A DNA stretch of 64,000 nucleotides from Pelagibius sp965227505 (GTDB lineage: Bacteria; Pseudomonadota; Alphaproteobacteria; Kiloniellales; Kiloniellaceae), in the NCBI RefSeq assembly GCF_965227505.1, contig NZ_OZ245757.1, positions 434,001-498,000 on the forward strand, written 5' to 3'. Below the pieces are notes generated by a model that saw only the letters and a list, made by a program, of their open reading frames with translations, ran no database searches and was not told the DNA's origin. A program made the position numbers and the translations under genes. Each line of letters begins with the position of its first letter. Position 1 is the first letter of the stretch. Below, in pieces: positions 1-8,719 of the stretch.

Positions 1-915
1 CAGGCGCCCGACGAATTCCGGAATCAGGCCGAACTTCAGCAGATCTTCCGGCTCGACGTCCTTCAGGACCTCGCCCGTTGCGCGGTCGTCCGGCCCCCGC
101 ACGTCGGCGCCGAAGCCGATGGAGGTGCCCTTGCCGCGGCCGGCGATCAGCTTGTCGAGGCCGGCGAAGGCGCCGCCGCAAATGAACAGGATATTGGTCG
201 TATCGACCTGCAGGAATTCCTGCTGCGGATGCTTGCGCCCACCCTGCGGGGGCACGGAGGCCACCGTGCCTTCCATGATCTTCAGGAGCGCCTGCTGCAC
301 GCCCTCGCCGGACACGTCGCGCGTGATCGACGGGTTGTCCGACTTGCGGCTGATCTTGTCGACCTCATCGATATAGACGATGCCGCGCTGTGCGCGCTCA
401 ACGTTATAATCGGCGGACTGCAACAGCTTAAGGATGATGTTTTCCACGTCTTCGCCGACATACCCCGCCTCGGTCAGGGTGGTCGCATCGGCCATGGTGA
501 AGGGCACGTCCAGGATTCGGGCCAGGGTCTGGGCCAGCAGCGTCTTGCCGCAGCCGGTCGGCCCGATCAGCAGGATGTTCGACTTCGCCAATTCGACGTC
601 GGCGGATTTCGCGCCATGGGCGAGCCGCTTGTAATGGTTGTGGACCGCAACCGAGAGCACCCGCTTGGCATGCGCCTGACCGATCACATAGTCGTCGAGG
701 ACGGTGCAGATGTCCTGAGGCGTCGGCACCCCGTCGCGCGACTTCACAAGCGTTGTCTTGTGCTCTTCGCGGATAATGTCCATGCAAAGCTCGACGCATT
801 CATCACAGATGAACACGGTCGGTCCGGCGATGAGCTTGCGCACCTCGTGCTGGCTTTTGCCGCAGAAGGAGCAATACAGAGTATTCTTGGAATCGCTGCT
901 GCTAGACTTGGTCAT
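1..915 (-). CDS. clpX: ATP-dependent Clp protease ATP-binding subunit ClpX (C-terminus beyond window)
   Basis: AAA+ unfoldase that recognises substrates and feeds them to the ClpP peptidase in the cytoplasm. The 305 visible residues show the N-terminal zinc-binding domain (Cys15, Cys18, Cys37, Cys40), Walker A GPTGCGKT at about 118-125, Walker B in IVYIDEVDK near 180, and the Val-Gly-Arg sensor region at the very edge. Family members are about 420 residues, so roughly 115 C-terminal residues lie outside. It follows clpP on the same strand after a 263-base gap holding two GC hairpins, so it may have its own promoter. Recognition is secure. Confidence 0.97.
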   Translation of the reverse strand, partial: MTKSSSSDSKNTLYCSFCGKSQHEVRKLIAGPTVFICDECVELCMDIIREEHKTTLVKSRDGVPTPQDICTVLDDYVIGQAHAKRVLSVAVHNHYKRLAHGAKSADVELAKSNILLIGPTGCGKTLLAQTLARILDVPFTMADATTLTEAGYVGEDVENIILKLLQSADYNVERAQRGIVYIDEVDKISRKSDNPSITRDVSGEGVQQALLKIMEGTVASVPPQGGRKHPQQEFLQVDTTNILFICGGAFAGLDKLIAGRGKGTSIGFGADVRGPDDRATGEVLKDVEPEDLLKFGLIPEFVGRL

Positions 916-1111
916 ACCGCTTTTCTAGAGGCCAGTTCCGCACAAAGCCATGTTAGTCAAACGCCCCGTGCCCGCACAACGACAAAAACCAGCTTGGCCG
1001 GCTTCCGCCTTCGCGCCGCCCGGCTTTCCGCCAACACGACAATTTGAGCCTAATTGCCAGGGCTCAATAATCCCTTAACGAAAAGGTTAACGTCCCTTCG
1101 CGCACCAACAA

Positions 1112-1151
1112 TCCGGCCGGTACCGGCCGGACCGGGGGCCTGGCCGCCCCC
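1112..1151 (-). other. Pair of GC-rich hairpins between clpP and clpX
   Basis: A perfect 20-base palindrome (1112-1131, centre GGTACC) is followed directly by a second hairpin with arms GGGGGC (1134-1139) and GCCCCC (1146-1151). They lie just downstream of the clpP stop in the clpP-to-clpX direction. No T-run follows on the minus strand, so neither is a standard intrinsic terminator. They could reduce read-through into clpX or protect the clpP mRNA 3' end; this is inference. Confidence 0.45.
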
Positions 1152-1178
1152 GCAATCCCGGCGCGCAGGGCCGTGCCC

Positions 1179-1853
1179 TTAGTCGAGCTTATCGTGGTGC
1201 GAGGTCGCTTCCAGCTCGTCGCTCGGCCGCTGGGACACCACCTCGTCGATCAGCCCGAATTCCTTGGCTTCTTCCGGCGACATGAAGTTGTCGCGCTCCA
1301 TGGAGGCTTCCACCGTGGCCAGGTCCTGGCCGCAGTGCCTGACGTAGATCTCGTTCAGCCGGCTGCGGGTGCGCAGGATATCCTCGGCATGAATCTGAAT
1401 GTCCGTCACCTGCCCCTGATACCCGCCGGAGGGCTGGTGGATCATGATCTTCGAGTTGGGCAGCGCGAAGCGCTTGCCGGCGGCGCCGGCCATCAGCAGC
1501 AGCGAGCCGGCGGAGGCCGCCTGGCCGATGCAGACGGTGTGCACGTCCGGCCGCACATACTGCATGGTGTCATACATCGCCAGGCCGGAGGTCACGACAC
1601 CGCCCGGAGAGTTGATGTAGAAGAAAATGTCCTGGTTCGGGTTCTCCGACTCCAGATAGAGCAGCTGGGCGCAGATCAGGCTGGCCACGGCATCGTGCAC
1701 CGGCCCGGTCAGGAAGATGATGCGTTCCTTCAAAAGGCGCGAATAGATGTCGTAGGCGCGCTCCCCGCGGCTGGTCTGCTCGACCACCATGGGGACCAGG
1801 GTATTCATCACCGTTTCTTGATGCTTCATGACCGGATCGGACAGATAACTCAT
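1179..1853 (-). CDS. clpP: ATP-dependent Clp protease proteolytic subunit ClpP
   Basis: Serine peptidase that forms the two-ring chamber of ClpXP/ClpAP. The catalytic triad is visible as Ser114 (GQAASAGS), His139 (MIHQPSGG) and Asp188 (ERDNFMS). The 224 residues are slightly above the family norm because of about 15 extra N-terminal residues before the usual MNTLVPMVVEQ start. I keep the upstream ATG because AGAGGAAGG sits 3-11 bases before it. The gene lies between tig and clpX, the standard proteobacterial order. Confidence 0.97.
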   Translation of the reverse strand: MSYLSDPVMKHQETVMNTLVPMVVEQTSRGERAYDIYSRLLKERIIFLTGPVHDAVASLICAQLLYLESENPNQDIFFYINSPGGVVTSGLAMYDTMQYVRPDVHTVCIGQAASAGSLLLMAGAAGKRFALPNSKIMIHQPSGGYQGQVTDIQIHAEDILRTRSRLNEIYVRHCGQDLATVEASMERDNFMSPEEAKEFGLIDEVVSQRPSDELEATSHHDKLD

Positions 1854-1988
1854 GGACCTTCCTCTGATGCGCGTGCGCCGCGGCGCAGCATGGACTCATT
1901 TGGGGTCGGCGGGCGGTGACAGCAAGTTCGGAGCAAGTTCCAGGCAAAGCCCTGCCGTTGCAAGCCCCGCCGCCCGCAGGCCCCTTCT

Positions 1989-3449
1989 CTAAGAGGGTTC
2001 CTCGTCTTTCGCCGCCTCGTCGACCGCATCGTCCGCGTCGGCTTTCTTGGCCTTGCTCTTGGTCTTGCCGGCCGCCTTCTTCGCCGGTTTCTTGGCCGCC
2101 TCCGACCGCTTCTCGGCGGCTGCGGCGTCCTTCTCCTCTTCCTCGCGCAGTTGCTCGGGCGAGACCTCGCGCTCGGTGACCTGCGCCAGATCGATGATGT
2201 AGTCGATCACCTTGTCCTCGAACAGGGGCGCGCGGAGCTGGGCCAGCGCTTCCGGATTGGCCTTGTAGAACTCCAGAACCTGCTGCTCCTGTCCGGGATG
2301 ACGCTGGGCTTCCTGGAACAGGGCGCGGTTCACCTCGTCCTGGGCGACATCGATCTGATTGAGCCTGCCGACCTCGGAAAGCAGCAAACCCAGGCGGACG
2401 CGCCGCTCGGCGATGGTGCGGTACTCCGCCTTGATGGCGTCCTCGTCCTTGCCCTCGTCGTCGGGGTCGACATTGCCCTGCTGGCGGTCGGCCTCGACCT
2501 GGCGCCAGATCGCGTCGAACTCCAGGTCGACCATGCTTTCCGGCACGCCGAAATCGTGCGCCTCGGCGAGCTGGTCCAGAATCTGGCGCTTCAGGCGCAT
2601 GCGTGAGAGGCCTTCGTAGTCGGCGCCCAGGCGCTCCTTGACCTTGTCCCGCAGGTCCTCGACGCTCTCCGCACCCATCGACTTGGCCAGGTCGTCGTTC
2701 ATCTCGACCGGCACGGTCTCGCGGATCTCCTTGATGGTGCACTCGAAGACCGCCGGCTGGCCGGCCAGCTTCTCGTTCCCATAGGCCTCCGGAAAGGTCA
2801 CGTTGACCTGGCGGGTCTCGCCGGCTTCGGTGCCAATCAGCTGATCCTCGAAGCCCTCGATGAAGCTGCTCGAGCCCAGTTCCAGATGATGGTCGTCGGC
2901 AGCCATGCCGGGCAGCGCCTCGCCATGCACCGTTCCCTTGAAATCCAGCACCAGGATGTCGCCCTTCTCCGCCTTGCGCGCCGTCTCAAGGGGCTTTGAA
3001 TCCTTGCGCGCGGAGGCCAGACGCTCCATGGCCGCCTCGAGGTCGGTCTCGGGGACGGCGACGCGCAGTTTCTCCAGCGCGATCTTCGAAAAGTCCATCG
3101 GCTCGATCTCCGGCAGGAGTTCGATGGCCATGCTGTACTCGAGATCCTTGCCGTCGTCGAAGGACACGATCTCGATCTTGGGCTGAACGGCGGGGCGCAG
3201 TCCGCGCTCGTTGAGCGCCTGGGCCGAGGAATCGGTCACGGCACGCTCCAGCACCTCGCCCATCACCGACGGTCCGTAGCGCTGCTTCAAGAGCTTGATC
3301 GGCGCCTTGCCCGGGCGGAACCCAGGGATCTTCACGCGCGCGCTCAGCTCCCGCAGCCGCGCTTCAACTTTATCGCCTATCTCCTTGGCGCCAATGACGA
3401 CTTTGAAGTCGCGCTTCAAGCCTTCGCTGCTTACTTCCGTGACCTGCAT
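1989..3449 (-). CDS. tig: Trigger factor, ribosome-associated chaperone and peptidyl-prolyl isomerase
   Basis: Chaperone that docks at the ribosome exit tunnel and shields nascent chains. The ribosome-docking signature GFRPGKAP is at residues 43-50, an FKBP-type isomerase domain occupies roughly 155-240, and the helical C-terminal arms follow. At 486 residues it is about 40-50 longer than typical; the excess is a disordered Lys/Ala/Glu-rich tail from about residue 445. The start is a plain ATG with a weak Shine-Dalgarno. It is followed by clpP 135 bases downstream and preceded by tRNA-Leu. Confidence 0.96.
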   Translation of the reverse strand: MQVTEVSSEGLKRDFKVVIGAKEIGDKVEARLRELSARVKIPGFRPGKAPIKLLKQRYGPSVMGEVLERAVTDSSAQALNERGLRPAVQPKIEIVSFDDGKDLEYSMAIELLPEIEPMDFSKIALEKLRVAVPETDLEAAMERLASARKDSKPLETARKAEKGDILVLDFKGTVHGEALPGMAADDHHLELGSSSFIEGFEDQLIGTEAGETRQVNVTFPEAYGNEKLAGQPAVFECTIKEIRETVPVEMNDDLAKSMGAESVEDLRDKVKERLGADYEGLSRMRLKRQILDQLAEAHDFGVPESMVDLEFDAIWRQVEADRQQGNVDPDDEGKDEDAIKAEYRTIAERRVRLGLLLSEVGRLNQIDVAQDEVNRALFQEAQRHPGQEQQVLEFYKANPEALAQLRAPLFEDKVIDYIIDLAQVTEREVSPEQLREEEEKDAAAAEKRSEAAKKPAKKAAGKTKSKAKKADADDAVDEAAKDEEPS

Positions 3450-3545
3450 GATCGGCTAGGCCTTTCCGAGCCTTGTCTTGAGGGGATGAAACGAAATGTG
3501 CCCGACGTGCCAGGCGGAGCAGACTTTCTCGCCGCCTCCAGCTGC

Positions 3546-3630
3546 TGGTGCGGGCGGAGGGACTCGAACCCCCACGGATCGCTCCACTGGTACCTAAAAC
3601 CAGCGCGTCTACCAGTTCCGCCACGCCCGC
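3546..3630 (-). tRNA. tRNA-Leu (anticodon UAG)
   Basis: The minus strand folds as a class II tRNA. The acceptor arm GCGGGCG (3630-3624) pairs with CGCCCGC (3556-3550), followed by discriminator A and an encoded CCA (3548-3546). The anticodon arm is CTGGT-TTTAGGT-ACCAG, giving anticodon UAG. The long variable arm and the TTCGAGTCC T-loop region are present. At 85 bases including CCA it has the usual tRNA-Leu length. Confidence 0.95.
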
Positions 3631-3822
3631 GCTTTCCGCGGAGGGCCGATGTATATCATCGTAGCCGCTCACGCAATAGCAAGCGCGCCCTGCCTGCGAC
3701 ACAAGGGAGTGAGATATCCGCCGGTTTGCCGGTCAGGGCGTTCCGGGCCAAGAGACGTTCACGAGAGAGAAAGCGGGATGGCGGGAACGGTGGCGAGAAA
3801 CCGAAACCCGGTTAAGCGTCCA

Positions 3823-4161
3823 CTAGGACTTGATGGGCTCGCAGAAGTGCTCGACGAAGGTCTTCATGCCGAGCACCCGCGGGCCGTCCTCGAACGGCCG
3901 GTGCCCCGGCTGGTCAATGCGCAGGTCGAAGCGCACGTGCGGCATTCCGAGAATCTCGCAGAGCCCGATGACCGTGGCGGTCTCGCTGCGCCCGCTGCCG
4001 TCGCTGTGGCGGAAGATGCGGCCGGCCTTGACGGCGTCGGGATTGGTGCCGCGGCGCGAGAACAGCCCCCGGCGATCCCCGCCCAGTGCTCCGGAGAGCT
4101 GCTGCCAGAGGGTCGTCGGCCGAGCCGTTGTCGATGTCTTGTCCTGCCGCGTCGTAAGCAT
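3823..4161 (-). CDS. Conserved small protein of unknown function, paralogue of the next gene
   Basis: 112 residues with no signal peptide and no recognised domain. The core (GRIFRHSDG, SETATVIG, ILGMPHVRFDL, EDGPRVLGMKTFVEHF) matches position by position the product at 4254-4580, so the two arose by duplication. The spacing of the conserved blocks suggests a small beta-rich fold of about 70 residues. The N-terminal 30-40 residues are low in conservation with the paralogue, so the true start may be further in. No function is assigned. Confidence 0.7.
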   Translation of the reverse strand: MLTTRQDKTSTTARPTTLWQQLSGALGGDRRGLFSRRGTNPDAVKAGRIFRHSDGSGRSETATVIGLCEILGMPHVRFDLRIDQPGHRPFEDGPRVLGMKTFVEHFCEPIKS

Positions 4162-4233
4162 GAGAGACAGATTAACGCTAATTCTTTGACGTAGGATTAA
4201 TGTCGCTCGCCTTGCCGTTGCGCGACGGCGCGA

Positions 4234-4255
4234 AGCGGTCCGCCTTCGGACCGCT
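4234..4255 (-). terminator. Hairpin at the 3' end of the 4254-4580 gene
   Basis: Arms AGCGGTCCG (4234-4242) and CGGACCGCT (4247-4255) form a perfect 9-base stem with a 4-base loop that overlaps the stop codon of the upstream gene. There is no T-run on the minus strand, so termination strength is uncertain. Confidence 0.4.
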
Positions 4256-4580
4256 AGGCGTCGTGCTTCACCTTGGCGGCGGCTTTGGCAGAGGCTTTTA
4301 GAGAGGCGTTTTCAGCGCCGGCGGCATCGCCGCCGATCGACTCCTGAAAGCGCTCCGCGAAGCTTTCCAGCCCCAGGGTGCGGCGCTCTTCATACTTGGC
4401 GAGGCGCGCGCGCTCGACCGAGACCTCATAGGTCACGTGGGGAATGCCCAGGGCATCGCGCCCCACGTCGATCACCCTCGCGGTTTCGACGATGTTGCCT
4501 TCATGGGCGCGCTTGTAGACGCTGCCGACCTTGATTTCGTCGGTGCGTGCCGGTTGTTTGAACCAATGCGCTGCAAGCAT
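4254..4580 (-). CDS. Conserved small protein of unknown function, paralogue of the previous gene
   Basis: 108 residues, cytoplasmic by appearance. Conserved blocks VGSVYKR, VETARVID, ALGIPHVTYEV and RRTLGLESFAERF align with its neighbour at 3823-4161. It has an Ala/Lys-rich C-terminal tail of about 25 residues that the neighbour lacks. The gene follows the NAD(P)HX repair gene only distantly, and the 110 bases upstream are AT-richer, so it probably has its own promoter. I do not recognise a named family. Confidence 0.7.
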   Translation of the reverse strand: MLAAHWFKQPARTDEIKVGSVYKRAHEGNIVETARVIDVGRDALGIPHVTYEVSVERARLAKYEERRTLGLESFAERFQESIGGDAAGAENASLKASAKAAAKVKHDA

Positions 4581-4693
4581 GATCTCAATACCTTTTCAAT
4601 CAAGGCCACCCCCCGATAAGGCCAATCCTTGACCGTATTAAACCCTATAGTGCGCCCGCAGCCGTGAAGTTTTCGTTAACGAATGAGTCCGAA

Positions 4694-6277
4694 CTATCTC
4701 AAATTATTGAATAAATTCCGGTGATCCACAGGCCGGGAAGCGCTGTAGAGCTCTCCCAGAACCTCAGGCAGGGCATCGGGCAGGTCCTCGGCGATCATGC
4801 CGGGGCCGAACCCGAAAGCCGTGGCCGCATGCAGCCATACCGCCGCATTGGCTGCCATGAAGGGCGCCATACCCTGGGCCAGCAGGCCGGCGATCAGTCC
4901 GGCCAGCACATCGCCGGTGCCGGCCGTCGCCAGCCAGGGGGGCGCCGCCCCGTTGATCGCAGCCGGTCCCTGGGGCGCCGCCACGACGCTGTCCGGCCCT
5001 TTGAGAACGATGACCGCGCCGCTGCGATCCGCCGCCGCGGTGGCCCGTTCCAGGCGGTTGCCGGAGAGATCGGGAAAAAGCCGCTGGAACTCCCCGTCGT
5101 GCGGAGTCAGGACAGCGGCACCGGCCGACCCCTGAGCGGCCGCGAACAGCCGCTCAGCCTCGTCCTGGAAGGATGAGAGGGCATCGGCATCCAGCACCAC
5201 GGCGCGGCCGGCCGGAGCGCTCTCCAGCGCCAGCACCGCTCTCTCCCGGGTTTGCTGCGACACGCCGTTGCCGGGCCCGAGCAACACCGCGTTGCGCCGC
5301 GGATCCGCAAGGGCCTCGCCGAAGTCCGCCGGGTCGGCCAGCGGCTGGGTGATCACCGAAGGGTTGGCCAGCGCATAGATCGGCAGGCTGCTGGGTGTGC
5401 ATACCACCGTTACCAGGCCGGCGCCGACCCTGAGGGCGGCGCGCGAGGCCAGTTGCGCCGCCCCGGTCATGCGCTCGCCGCCGCAGATAACGGCGTGGCC
5501 GGCCTGATACTTGTGGGCCTGCGCCTGGCGCCAGGGAAAGTCCTGCCCCCAGAGCGCCGGTCCGTTCGCCCGGCAGCGCGGCTGGATGCCGTCCAGCACC
5601 GTTGCGGGGATGCCGATATCGATCACGTGGATCTCGCCGCAGAAGAATCGCGACGGCGCAAGGAGATGTGCAGGTTTCTTGCGAAAGAACGTAATGGTCT
5701 CCAGAGCCTGAAAGGCGATCCCGCCCAAGGGTTCGGCGCGGTCTCCGGCAATGCCGCTCGGCACGTCGACGGCAAAGACCGGCAGACCCTGATCGCGCGC
5801 CGCTGCGGCGAGGCCCGCCACGGCGCCCGACAAGGGCCGGTCGAGCCCGGCGCCAAACACTGCGTCGATCACCTGGGCCGCACCGTCCATACTGTTTTCG
5901 TCCAGGGTCTCGATCGCCGCGTCCCAGTCTGCCGCGGCCCTTGCCGCGTCGCCGGAGAGGCGATCCCTGGAGCCCAGGAGCGCTACACGTACGGGGAGGC
6001 CGGCGGCCCGGAGGTGGCGGGCCGCGACAAAGCCATCGCCACCGTTGTTGCCCGGGCCGCAGAGGATGACGACGGGGCCATCCAGGGTTCCTTGCCCTGC
6101 CCCTTGCCCCGGCCTTTGCCCCGCCTCCCGGCGCCGCGCCAGAACCCGCGCCGCAACCGCTGCACCGGCCCGCTCCATCAAGGGATAGCCGCTGCCGATC
6201 CCGGCGATGGCCAGGCGGTCGGCCTCGTACATCTCCTGGACCGTCAAGACCTCCGCCGCTTCGTCCTGGCCGGCCAT
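4694..6277 (-). CDS. nnr: Bifunctional NAD(P)HX epimerase / ADP-dependent NAD(P)HX dehydratase
   Basis: Repairs the damaged hydrates of NADH and NADPH: the N-terminal YjeF domain epimerises R- to S-NAD(P)HX, and the C-terminal ribokinase-like domain dehydrates S-NAD(P)HX using ADP. Visible are CGPGNNGGDG and VDVPSG in the N domain, and VVLDADAL, LTPHDGEFQRLF and the nucleotide motif GTGDVLAG in the C domain. I chose the ATG at 6277 over an upstream one because it lies 7 bases past the stop of the preceding aldolase gene with GAGGTG in front. This gives 527 residues, close to the family norm. The two genes are probably cotranscribed. Confidence 0.93.
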   Translation of the reverse strand: MAGQDEAAEVLTVQEMYEADRLAIAGIGSGYPLMERAGAAVAARVLARRREAGQRPGQGAGQGTLDGPVVILCGPGNNGGDGFVAARHLRAAGLPVRVALLGSRDRLSGDAARAAADWDAAIETLDENSMDGAAQVIDAVFGAGLDRPLSGAVAGLAAAARDQGLPVFAVDVPSGIAGDRAEPLGGIAFQALETITFFRKKPAHLLAPSRFFCGEIHVIDIGIPATVLDGIQPRCRANGPALWGQDFPWRQAQAHKYQAGHAVICGGERMTGAAQLASRAALRVGAGLVTVVCTPSSLPIYALANPSVITQPLADPADFGEALADPRRNAVLLGPGNGVSQQTRERAVLALESAPAGRAVVLDADALSSFQDEAERLFAAAQGSAGAAVLTPHDGEFQRLFPDLSGNRLERATAAADRSGAVIVLKGPDSVVAAPQGPAAINGAAPPWLATAGTGDVLAGLIAGLLAQGMAPFMAANAAVWLHAATAFGFGPGMIAEDLPDALPEVLGELYSASRPVDHRNLFNNLR

Positions 6278-6284
6278 GGTCACC

Positions 6285-7085
6285 TCAAGCCTGGGCGCGC
6301 CCAGCGGCCGCAGCCACCGCATCCTTGAGCGCCGCAACCCCCGCCGCCGCGCCGTCGCGCAGCAGGAGGACGTCTATGTCGGCCAGAACCAGATCGTAAC
6401 CGGCCCGGTAAAGCTCCGCCGGCGACCGCTCCGGCGTCGGGATGCCGCCCAGCAAGCGCCCTTGCGCCTTGGCCGCACGTTCGGCGTCTGCAATGGCCTG
6501 CCGGACCTGGGGATGATCGGGTTCGCCCATGAAGCCCAGGCTCGCGGAAAGATCGAAGGGGCCGATAAACAGCATGTCCAGCCCCTCGGTCGCCGCGATG
6601 GCGTCCAAGGCGCCCAGCGCCTCGCGGGTTTCGATCTGGCAGATGACCAGCATGGAATCGGCCGTCTCCTGGACATAGGCCCGCCAGTCCAGGCCGTAGC
6701 CGGAGGCACGTACGATTGGCGCCGCCATCCCACGTACGCCCTTGGGCGGGTAATGGCAGGCGGCGACGGCGGCCGCCGCCTCCTGCGCCGAATTGATCGC
6801 CGGCACCATCACGCCCTGGGCGCCGCCATCCAGCAGGCGCTTGATCCAGGCCGCGTCGTTGGCCGGCACCCGGACCAGAGGCGTACAGGGACTGGCCTGC
6901 ATGGCGCGCATGACGGCAATCGCCGAGGCGGCGTCGCCCGGGCCGTGCTCGCAGTCGATCATCGCGCAATCGTAACCGGCTCCCGCCATGATTTCGGCTG
7001 CGGCAGGGCTGAACAACTCCGCCCAGAAGCCGCAGGCCGCCTGTCCTAAGCGCATGCGCGCCTTCAGCGCCGTATCCGCCGTCAT
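6285..7085 (-). CDS. HpcH/HpaI-family aldolase (class II, pyruvate-type)
   Basis: Expected to cleave or form 2-keto-3-deoxy or 4-hydroxy-2-oxo acids with a divalent metal. The 266-residue product has DCEHGP near residue 43, the metal-ligand segment QIETREAL and IGPFDLSASLG, all typical of the 2-dehydro-3-deoxyglucarate/HpaI aldolase family. The exact substrate cannot be read from sequence. The start at 7085 has GGAGAGGG a few bases upstream; the longer open frame upstream is low-complexity and non-homologous. It precedes the NAD(P)HX repair gene by 7 bases. Confidence 0.88.
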   Translation of the reverse strand: MTADTALKARMRLGQAACGFWAELFSPAAAEIMAGAGYDCAMIDCEHGPGDAASAIAVMRAMQASPCTPLVRVPANDAAWIKRLLDGGAQGVMVPAINSAQEAAAAVAACHYPPKGVRGMAAPIVRASGYGLDWRAYVQETADSMLVICQIETREALGALDAIAATEGLDMLFIGPFDLSASLGFMGEPDHPQVRQAIADAERAAKAQGRLLGGIPTPERSPAELYRAGYDLVLADIDVLLLRDGAAAGVAALKDAVAAAAGRAQA

Positions 7086-7544
7086 CGTTCCCTCTCCTGC
7101 CCTCACAGCCTTTTCGATTCCCTCCTCTGCGCCCTCACACCGGCCAGCCCTCATCTTGCCGGAACCCAACCTGACGGGACCCGCTCGGAGTCCATCGGCA
7201 ATCCCCATCATAGTGGCCCGGCAGGCGCATCCAAGGACCGGCTTCCCAGCCGGGGCCCGACAGCGCCCGCTGGGGCCCGCCGGCGGCTGCGAGCGCGGCT
7301 GGAAAGTATTTCTCGGCGCCGGATACTCAGAACCGCCTGTCGCATCGCCGGTGATCGATTGTTGGCCCGTACGCCCCAAATCGCCAGCCCCCACCCGAAA
7401 GAGTTAAACCCAAAAGGCTGAATTCTTTAACTGGTCACAGCGATACCACAGACCTTACAATTGCCACAGAGCTTGCGGGATCCGGCCATCTCAACTTGCT
7501 ATCCCGTGACTATACTTCAGCCGCACATGTTTTTATTTATTTTC
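7086..7544. other. Intergenic stretch without a recognisable gene
   Basis: This is the divergent spacer between the aldolase gene and the secreted protein at 7698. I see no convincing coding sequence; the frames open here are GC-rich shadows without homology. It should contain the aldolase promoter. Base composition drops sharply toward AT after about 7490. Confidence 0.5.
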
Positions 7545-7573
7545 TCTCAGAAGATAAGACTCTGAGAACTTTT
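7545..7573. other. Hairpin with T-run (terminator-like)
   Basis: Arms TCTCAGA (7545-7551) and TCTGAGA (7561-7567) surround a 9-base loop, then a T-run begins at 7570. On the plus strand this has the shape of a weak intrinsic terminator, but no plus-strand gene ends nearby. It lies immediately before the parS-like site. Confidence 0.35.
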
Positions 7574-7589
7574 TGTTTCACGTGAAACG
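7574..7589. promoter_or_regulatory. parS-like ParB-binding site
   Basis: The 16 bases TGTTTCACGTGAAACG match the conserved bacterial parS consensus (TGTTTCACGTGAAACA) at 15 positions, with the 14-base palindromic core intact. parS sites bind ParB and nucleate the chromosome-partition complex, usually within a few percent of the chromosome from the origin. No parA or parB is in the window, so the call rests on the motif alone. Confidence 0.65.
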
Positions 7590-7697
7590 TATTCTAAAAA
7601 CATGGTTTACGAAATATTAAGAGAATTACTTTATTGTTTCTTAACGAAAGGTTACCGGACCTTTGCACCCGACGACCAGATGTGAGCAAGACGGATT

Positions 7698-8579
7698 ATG
7701 GTGCGGCACCTGCCTTCGATCCTGTTGAAGACGTGCTTCCCCGCAAGCGCCTTCGTGCTCTTCGTCCTTGCCCTCCCGCTCGCTTCGCCTCAGGCGGACG
7801 GCCTTGACTTCGTCATGGACGATGGAGGCTCTGCCATCGGCGAGTTCTCCGCGAGCACCAGCTTCGGGCCGCTTACCGTCTCAGCGAATCATAAGGAGTA
7901 TCTGGCCGCCCTCGGCGACGACGAGGGCGCGGCGGACGATCCCATCGAGCGGCGCAGCCGGTTGAACGCCAAGGGACGCATTCAGGTCCAGGATGAGATC
8001 ATCCTGCCTCTGAGCTTTACCGGCGCCTACGACCAGCACGAGTCCGGCGAGCAATCCCTGGACTTTGAGCTTTCGGGCGGCGTGGAGCTTCCGCACCTGC
8101 GGTTCGGGAGCGAGATCGCCCTTGGCAACAGCTTCGGCGCCGGGACCGCGCCGACGCAGGATCTGGAAGGGTCGCTCTCGTTTGGCTTCGACTGGCTGGG
8201 CGCGCGCCATTCCGGCCGGGTGGACTACGGGCTCGTGCCCAGCGGCGAGATCACGGAACTGGCGCTGTCCTCCAGCCTGCCCATGGCGGCGGGACTCGAA
8301 GCCGCGGTCGACCTGATCCACGATCCGCTGGACCAGCTTTCGGAAGCCCGCATCGCCCTGGATCACCGCCAGGGACCCTTCGTCTTGTCTACCGAGCTCA
8401 GCACCAAGAGCGACGGGGCCTACGCCGTTGGGTTCAGTTTCTCCGTCAACCTCGCGCCGCTGCAAGCCGCACCGGAATGGCGGCTATCGACCCTGCTGGC
8501 GGGCCTGCGCGCGCACACGCGCCGTGAGGTCGTTTCTGACAGCTTCGGCCTGCTCTCCCTCGGCGGAACCGAAAACTGA
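7698..8579 (+). CDS. Secreted beta-rich protein of unknown function, possible outer-membrane barrel
   Basis: 293 residues with an N-terminal signal peptide (hydrophobic run about 10-30, Ala-Asp boundary near 33). The mature part alternates polar and hydrophobic residues in long stretches (for example FELSGGVELPHLRFGSEIAL, and SLSFGFDWLGARHSGRVDYG), as in beta-barrel or porin-like proteins. It lacks the usual C-terminal aromatic residue. A TTAA-N7-TTAC box lies about 45 bases upstream. No named family recognised. Confidence 0.7.
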   Translation: MVRHLPSILLKTCFPASAFVLFVLALPLASPQADGLDFVMDDGGSAIGEFSASTSFGPLTVSANHKEYLAALGDDEGAADDPIERRSRLNAKGRIQVQDEIILPLSFTGAYDQHESGEQSLDFELSGGVELPHLRFGSEIALGNSFGAGTAPTQDLEGSLSFGFDWLGARHSGRVDYGLVPSGEITELALSSSLPMAAGLEAAVDLIHDPLDQLSEARIALDHRQGPFVLSTELSTKSDGAYAVGFSFSVNLAPLQAAPEWRLSTLLAGLRAHTRREVVSDSFGLLSLGGTEN

Positions 8580-8641
8580 GCGGCCTTCGGGCGCGGGCTC
8601 TTTAGCGGACTTCTTCTGGCGGGGGGTCAGGCGGGGCGGCT

Positions 8642-8719
8642 TGGGGTGGCTGATGGGACTTGAACCCACGACCTCCTGGACCACAACCAGGCGCTCTAAC
8701 CAACTGAGCTACAGCCACC
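8642..8719 (-). tRNA. tRNA-His (anticodon GUG)
   Basis: The acceptor GGTGGCT (8719-8713) pairs with AGCCACC (8651-8645) and includes the extra G-1:C73 pair that marks tRNA-His. The anticodon arm CCTGG-TTGTGGT-CCAGG gives GUG. The T-loop GTTCAAGTC is present, and CCA is encoded at 8644-8642. Confidence 0.96.
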
